Assembly: GCA_963816535.1 (NCBI GenBank)
Contig: CAWFKW010000003.1
Coordinates: forward strand, 124,001-188,000
Direction of reading: 5' to 3'
From: CAWFKW01 sp963816535
Lineage (GTDB): Bacteria; Bacteroidota; Ignavibacteria; Tepidaquicellales; OLB5
Length of the DNA: 64,000 nucleotides
Shown here: positions 60,534 to 64,000 of the stretch, one piece after another
Numbering within the stretch: position 1 is the stretch's first letter
How the letters are laid out: each line of letters begins with the position of its first letter
Translations under genes and position numbers: made by a program
Notes under the pieces: model-generated
What the model was told of the DNA's origin: nothing
The model's database searches: none
Seen by the model: only the letters and a program-made list of their open reading frames with translations

Positions 60534-61031
60534 AAAAGTGAAAAGTCAAAAGTGAAAAAGTGATATGAGGAAGGGTCAGCGCTGTCTAATCTGAGTCCCT
60601 GCCTGTAGCACGCAGGTCTCGAAGAGGACTCAGATTTTTTTCATTTCCTCTGAGTCCTCCTGCGGAGAGACTCAGAGGGGACGGGAAACTTGGACGGATC
60701 TGACTAATCCGTAAAAAAGTGAAAAGTCAAAAGTGAAAAAGTGATATGAGGAAGGGTCAGCGCTGTCTAATCTGAGTCCCTGCCTGTAGCACGCAGGTCT
60801 CGAAGAGGACTCAGATTTTTTTCATTTCCTCTGAGTCCTCCTGCGGAGAGACTCAGAGGGGACGGCAATCCGTAAAAAAGTGAAAAGTCAAAAGTGAAAA
60901 AGTGATATGAGGAAGGGTCAGCGCTGTCTAATCTGAGTCCCTGCCTGTAGCACGCAGGTCTCGAAGAGGACTCAGATTTTTTTCATTTCCTCTGAGTCCT
61001 CCTGCGGAGAGACTCAGAGGGGACGGGAAAC
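60505..61031. repeat. three-copy tandem repeat carrying gene end and terminators
   Basis: Units: 60505-60685 (181 bases), 60686-60865 (about 181), and 60867-61031 (about 161; lacks the first 20 bases). They are almost identical. Each holds the last codons and stop of the lipoprotein gene (CTGACTAATCCGTAA, shortened in unit 3), a stem ATCTGAGTCC/GGACTCAGAT followed by TTTTTT with an inner CTGC/GCAG hairpin, and a second hairpin CCTCTGAGTC/GACTCAGAGG. So each unit is a terminator cassette. The near identity shows recent amplification. Confidence 0.92.
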
Positions 61032-61967
61032 CATATAATTTTGCAAGTTAAAACCCTGAGGATAACCAGGACGAAAAGCCCAAGGCGAATGAATTTTATT
61101 GTCAAAGCAAAAATAATCGGTGAAAGAGGAACCCGTAAAATATTTGATACAAACCAAGCCATAAGAACCATTTTCATTAATATCTATCCCAAATTTATTT
61201 CCATTCATTTCTCGTAAAAACGTATAATCCCTGGGTGGATTAACTCTTCGAATATCATTATATATCCTCACAAATCCTGTGTCCTGAAACTCATATAAAC
61301 TTTGCTGTATTGTTGTATCTGTATTTCTTGTTGCTATGTATTGTATCTTATTATCGATGGAACGAAATAACCGGATTGGAATCATTAATGAATCATCACA
61401 TGCATAATTTGTCATATTTGTTCCGTCGAATTTTGCAATGCCGCCCTGGGAAAGTATCCAAACTTCACTTGAATTTATGGCACATCCTCTTACATATCTA
61501 AAATCATGTACAAGTTTATCCGCAGGATAATACTCAAAGCTCCCTCCATTCCATTTAATAATTGTCATATAGCCATTAATATCTGTTCCAAAAATATAGA
61601 TTTCAGTATTAGACAAACCATCAATTTCATTCGGTCCATAAACGCCAAAGTCATGATTTGAAACTATGTTACCCGATTCAATATAAAGCGAATGGTCGTG
61701 ATAGTTTATAAGGAATATCTTGCTTGTGTCATGCGCCCACATTCCAGCAAATCCATGGTTAGGTATTTCAACGCTTCGCCAGTTAAAACGAGCAGAATCA
61801 AATTCACTTACAGGCGTTGGTTTTACCGGATTATCGTCGCTGCAGGAAGAAAAAAGAAATGTTAAAATAATAAGATTGGTTAAAGCGAGCGCTCTTAGCC
61901 AGATTGGAAATGAAGATGCAGGATTTGTATGTTCTTGCTGGAATGGATCTAAAATTATTAAGCGCAA
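61014..61967 (-). CDS. lipoprotein of beta-propeller type, 3' end cut by a tandem repeat
   Basis: A 317-residue protein. After an uncertain N-terminus (start TTG; NPASSFPIWLRALALTN) there is a lipobox FLFSSC near 38-43, then a body of repeating strands such as AGMWAHDTSKIFLINYHD and SSEVWILSQGGIAKFDG, similar to propeller-type surface lipoproteins. The last residues MVSRPL and the stop TGA are encoded by unit 3 of the tandem repeat, so the original C-terminus is missing or was replaced. It converges on the lipoprotein gene at 59883. Confidence 0.72.
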   Translation of the reverse strand: MRLIILDPFQQEHTNPASSFPIWLRALALTNLIILTFLFSSCSDDNPVKPTPVSEFDSARFNWRSVEIPNHGFAGMWAHDTSKIFLINYHDHSLYIESGNIVSNHDFGVYGPNEIDGLSNTEIYIFGTDINGYMTIIKWNGGSFEYYPADKLVHDFRYVRGCAINSSEVWILSQGGIAKFDGTNMTNYACDDSLMIPIRLFRSIDNKIQYIATRNTDTTIQQSLYEFQDTGFVRIYNDIRRVNPPRDYTFLREMNGNKFGIDINENGSYGLVCIKYFTGSSFTDYFCFDNKIHSPWAFRPGYPQGFNLQNYMVSRPL

Positions 61968-62087
61968 AATGCGGCTCCTTTACAACAAAATTCAGGGATT
62001 AAAAACTTTAAACTTTCAGCGTAAATATATCCAAAAATTTAAAGCGAGTCTCCGCAAAAATTAATAGCGGCTTTAGGCTAGCGCCGG

Positions 62088-62360
62088 CTATTTTGTATCC
62101 ATCGCGCTTTCTATCTGCACTTTGCCTGTTTTCCACAGCCTGGAGAAATCGGTGTCTTTTCCGTCTTCAGGCAAACCTTCGTAGACAAATATTTTGTAGT
62201 AATATCTTCCGGGCATAAGGTTTTCTTCGTTGAAATCGACTTTATGGGAGCCTGCCGTCTTGTGGTCGTTCAAAACGGTTCCGACAACGTTCCCCATAAT
62301 GTCCACAACTTTTACAACAACAAATGTAGGTTTTTCTAGCTTAAATTCAATTTTGCACAT
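62088..62360 (-). CDS. stand-alone FlgD/sorting-domain-like protein
   Basis: A 90-residue protein that is a single Ig-like domain of the type that ends many secreted proteins in this group: VVKVVDIMGNVVGTVLND, TAGSHKVDFNEENLMPG and RYYYKIFVYEG correspond to the fold, but the final KMVL(L/V)K end is absent, as are a signal peptide and any other domain. It could be a cytoplasmic relative, a remnant or an accessory folding subunit. No strong binding site is seen before the ATG. Confidence 0.6.
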   Translation of the reverse strand: MCKIEFKLEKPTFVVVKVVDIMGNVVGTVLNDHKTAGSHKVDFNEENLMPGRYYYKIFVYEGLPEDGKDTDFSRLWKTGKVQIESAMDTK

Positions 62361-62401
62361 CTTATATTATATTAATTTATTCATTTAGTCATTAGAAATA
62401 A

Positions 62402-62435
62402 GGACCCTCCGTCTCCCTACCACGCCGGAGGGTCC
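62402..62435 (-). terminator. rho-independent terminator of the gene at 62452
   Basis: Perfect 10-bp inverted repeat GGACCCTCCG/CGGAGGGTCC (62402-62411 with 62426-62435), read on the minus strand into a T-rich tail (TTATTTCT). Confidence 0.75.
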
Positions 62436-62451
62436 CTGTAATTGGTGTAAA

Positions 62452-63387
62452 TTATTTAACGAGAACCATTCTTTTGGTATCTGTGAAACTGCCTGTTGAA
62501 ATTGTATAGAAATAGATACCGCTGGAAAGATTTGTTCCGTCAAATCTTACGGAGTAAGCCCCAGCTTTCTGATCTGCGTTTACTAAACTTGTTACCAGCT
62601 CGCCGAGCGAGTTATAGACTTTCAGACTTACATTTCCGTCTTTGGGAACCACGTAGCTGATCATTGTTGAAGGATTGAACGGGTTCGGGAAATTCTGAGA
62701 AAGCCTGTATTGTACCGGGCTGTTCTTCATTTTTGCCTTTGGGGCCAGATTGAAATTAACGTTATCCGCGCCTGATTGCGTGAGTGTAACGTTTTTGGAA
62801 TCTGACTTCTCGCCAATCCTGTGAGCCACTAAAATGTAATCGCCAAGAGGAACATTATTTATTTTATAGCTTCCGTCTGCGTTTGTGATGCCGTAACCGT
62901 AAACTAATTTACCCGACATAACGTAAACGATAGCGTCTTTTACCGAATTATTGTTTTGTTTTACAAAACCGCTTACCGATGCTGTGTAACGGTTCAATCC
63001 ACCCTTTGTTTCTCTTATAACGTAAACATCAATGTTGATAACCTGTCCGCCGCCCTGCACAGCAACCATGTCATTCGGGTCGGTTGCGCTCGGGTATCCT
63101 GTCGGAGCAAAATGGTCGTCTTCAGGCCCTAAGTTCGGAATTCCGATAATGTCATACTCGGTACCCGAAACTCCGGTAATCATATAAGTACCGTCAGGAT
63201 TTATCGGCGCGGTTGCAACGAACTGTCCCTGCAGGTCGTAAGCATTTACTGTTCCGTTTGTGATTATTGACTGGTCGTCGTCATACCGTACGGTGCCGGA
63301 TATTGTATTTTGTGCAAAGCTGTAGTTTACTAATGCGAAAAAGATTGATAAGAAAAAGAGTGATTTTATTGTATAGTTGCGTTTCAT
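62452..63387 (-). CDS. secreted carboxypeptidase-regulatory-like protein with sorting domain
   Basis: A 311-residue exported protein: signal peptide (about 1-25), two CarboxypepD_reg-like Ig domains (about 27-115, ISGTVRYDDDQSI; and about 132-212, ASVSGFVKQNNNSVKDAIV) and a type IX-like sorting domain (about 225-311; SQNFPNPFNPSTMISY ... SGIYFYTISTG ... KRMVLVK). No enzyme domain is present, so it is probably a surface or adhesive protein. It ends at a clear terminator. Confidence 0.88.
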   Translation of the reverse strand: MKRNYTIKSLFFLSIFFALVNYSFAQNTISGTVRYDDDQSIITNGTVNAYDLQGQFVATAPINPDGTYMITGVSGTEYDIIGIPNLGPEDDHFAPTGYPSATDPNDMVAVQGGGQVINIDVYVIRETKGGLNRYTASVSGFVKQNNNSVKDAIVYVMSGKLVYGYGITNADGSYKINNVPLGDYILVAHRIGEKSDSKNVTLTQSGADNVNFNLAPKAKMKNSPVQYRLSQNFPNPFNPSTMISYVVPKDGNVSLKVYNSLGELVTSLVNADQKAGAYSVRFDGTNLSSGIYFYTISTGSFTDTKRMVLVK

Positions 63388-63430
63388 GATAGTATATCCC
63401 CCTACTATTTTTATTTGTTTAATCGATTGT

Positions 63431-64000
63431 TTAAATTTTATTGTAAATTTGTTTCTTAAGCTCTTCCAGTGAATTTGCCTTATCCCAGTACAGATTGAAT
63501 AATCCCGTCATAAATGTCGCAAATCTCTTGTTCTTAATTATGATGTCTGACATATCTCTTATGGGAATGGACTCGTCATATAAGTTTATATATACAATTT
63601 TCTCATCAAATACAGCCATAATTTGAGGCACTTCATCCAGGAATCTTATCTGCTCGCCATATTTTGTAAACTCTTCGCAAATCTTTATCAATCCCTCTTT
63701 TGTTACATTTTGCCACTTGTTATTGATCTTCAACCTGAAGTCGGTCTTATTTTCATAAATCGTCTTTACATATCCGCCGCGTTTATAGAATTTCTTACTT
63801 TCTTCATCAAGGTCGGTCGATACATTACCTTTGAACCTGTTCATAAACAATATGCCCTTTGAAGAGGATTTGACGAGTTCCATGAACTTCTGTTCTCTGT
63901 GAAGATTAAAACCTTTGAGCAGTTCAACATCCGTATTGTATTCAGGGGGCCTTTTAGATTTGTAAACCGGCCTTAGCGCGGCAAAACAATCTGTTAAGCC
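63431..64000 (-). CDS. 3' part of a protein possibly related to TrmB-type regulators
   Basis: The minus-strand frame is open from the right edge to the stop at 63431-63433, giving at least 189 residues, so the gene begins outside the window (an internal Met at 63883 is not the start). It contains VYKSKRPPEYNTD, MAVFDEKIVYINLYDE near the middle and FMTGLFNLYWDKANSLEEL near the end; this layout recalls the C-terminal ligand or PLD-like domain of TrmB-type regulators. The assignment is tentative because the DNA-binding part would be outside the window. Confidence 0.6.
   Translation of the reverse strand, partial: GLTDCFAALRPVYKSKRPPEYNTDVELLKGFNLHREQKFMELVKSSSKGILFMNRFKGNVSTDLDEESKKFYKRGGYVKTIYENKTDFRLKINNKWQNVTKEGLIKICEEFTKYGEQIRFLDEVPQIMAVFDEKIVYINLYDESIPIRDMSDIIIKNKRFATFMTGLFNLYWDKANSLEELKKQIYNKI

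Noticed and set aside
60505..61031. CRISPR array
   Set aside because: Three long contiguous units with no unique spacers; they contain a gene end and terminators.

Overview
The window looks like chromosome from a member of the Bacteroidota/Chlorobiota superphylum, most likely an Ignavibacteria-type lineage. The evidence is several secreted proteins ending in a type IX secretion-like sorting domain (NYPNPFNPSTI near the start, KMVL(L/V)K at the very end), a GldL/GldM-like motor gene pair, a bacillithiol gene (bshB1), an initiator tRNA without an encoded CCA, frequent TTG/GTG starts and moderate GC. This placement is inference from families; no ribosomal marker is present. No prophage, transposase or CRISPR array was seen.

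Layout. 1-1.1 kb: a CDS tail, then a gene-poor stretch holding a well-formed promoter, a structured RNA of about 175 nt and a terminator. 1.1-2.8 kb: a HupE/UreJ metal permease, a dispersed repeat and a tiny sorting-domain protein. 2.9-6.5 kb: an isolated nuoCDEF block of complex I. 6.7-10.2 kb: a three-gene cell-envelope cluster (proton-channel-like membrane protein, single-span periplasmic protein, outer-membrane barrel). 10.4-14.7 kb: six consecutive two-component genes. 14.8-17.0 kb: DUF4190 protein, dUTPase, AI-2E family transporter. 17.1-22.4 kb (minus): membrane protein, enoyl-CoA hydratase, YD-repeat-like protein, deoxyhypusine synthase-like enzyme, low-affinity iron permease-like protein. 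22.5-27.3 kb: CorA, FG-GAP secreted protein, Rieske oxygenase and SDR pair.

27.5-42.7 kb is mostly minus strand: sugar nucleotidyltransferase, alaS, then a small low-GC island (tRNA-fMet, GIY-YIG gene, a copy of the tRNA 3' end, nucleosidase), then valS-parA-DUF2723-FAH as one overlapping operon in which the DUF2723 gene carries a one-base frameshift, then CPBP protease-cdsA-pyrC. 43.2-47.2 kb: two paralogous outer-membrane proteins (the second frameshifted at its 3' end) and a lipoprotein. 47.5-52.1 kb: mazG, dacB, uvrB, DUF192. 52.1-55.3 kb (minus): a five-gene operon of DUF1573, rhodanese, MauE/DoxX, DUF1573 and nitrilase. 55.4-60.5 kb: bshB1, CHASE3-PAS protein, ybaB-recR, methyltransferase, two paralogous lipoproteins. 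60.5-61.0 kb: three near-identical tandem copies of a terminator-bearing unit that has cut off the 3' end of the opposing gene. 61-64 kb: surface proteins and the end of a possible regulator.

The places most worth a second look are the autonomous structured RNA at 463-640, the GldL/GldM-like cluster at 6.7-10.2 kb, the tRNA-fMet/GIY-YIG/tRNA-fragment unit at 31.5-31.95 kb, the CGC-motif redox operon at 52.1-55.3 kb, and the tandem repeat at 60.5-61.03 kb. Palindromic repeats of several families lie in nearly every long intergenic gap.
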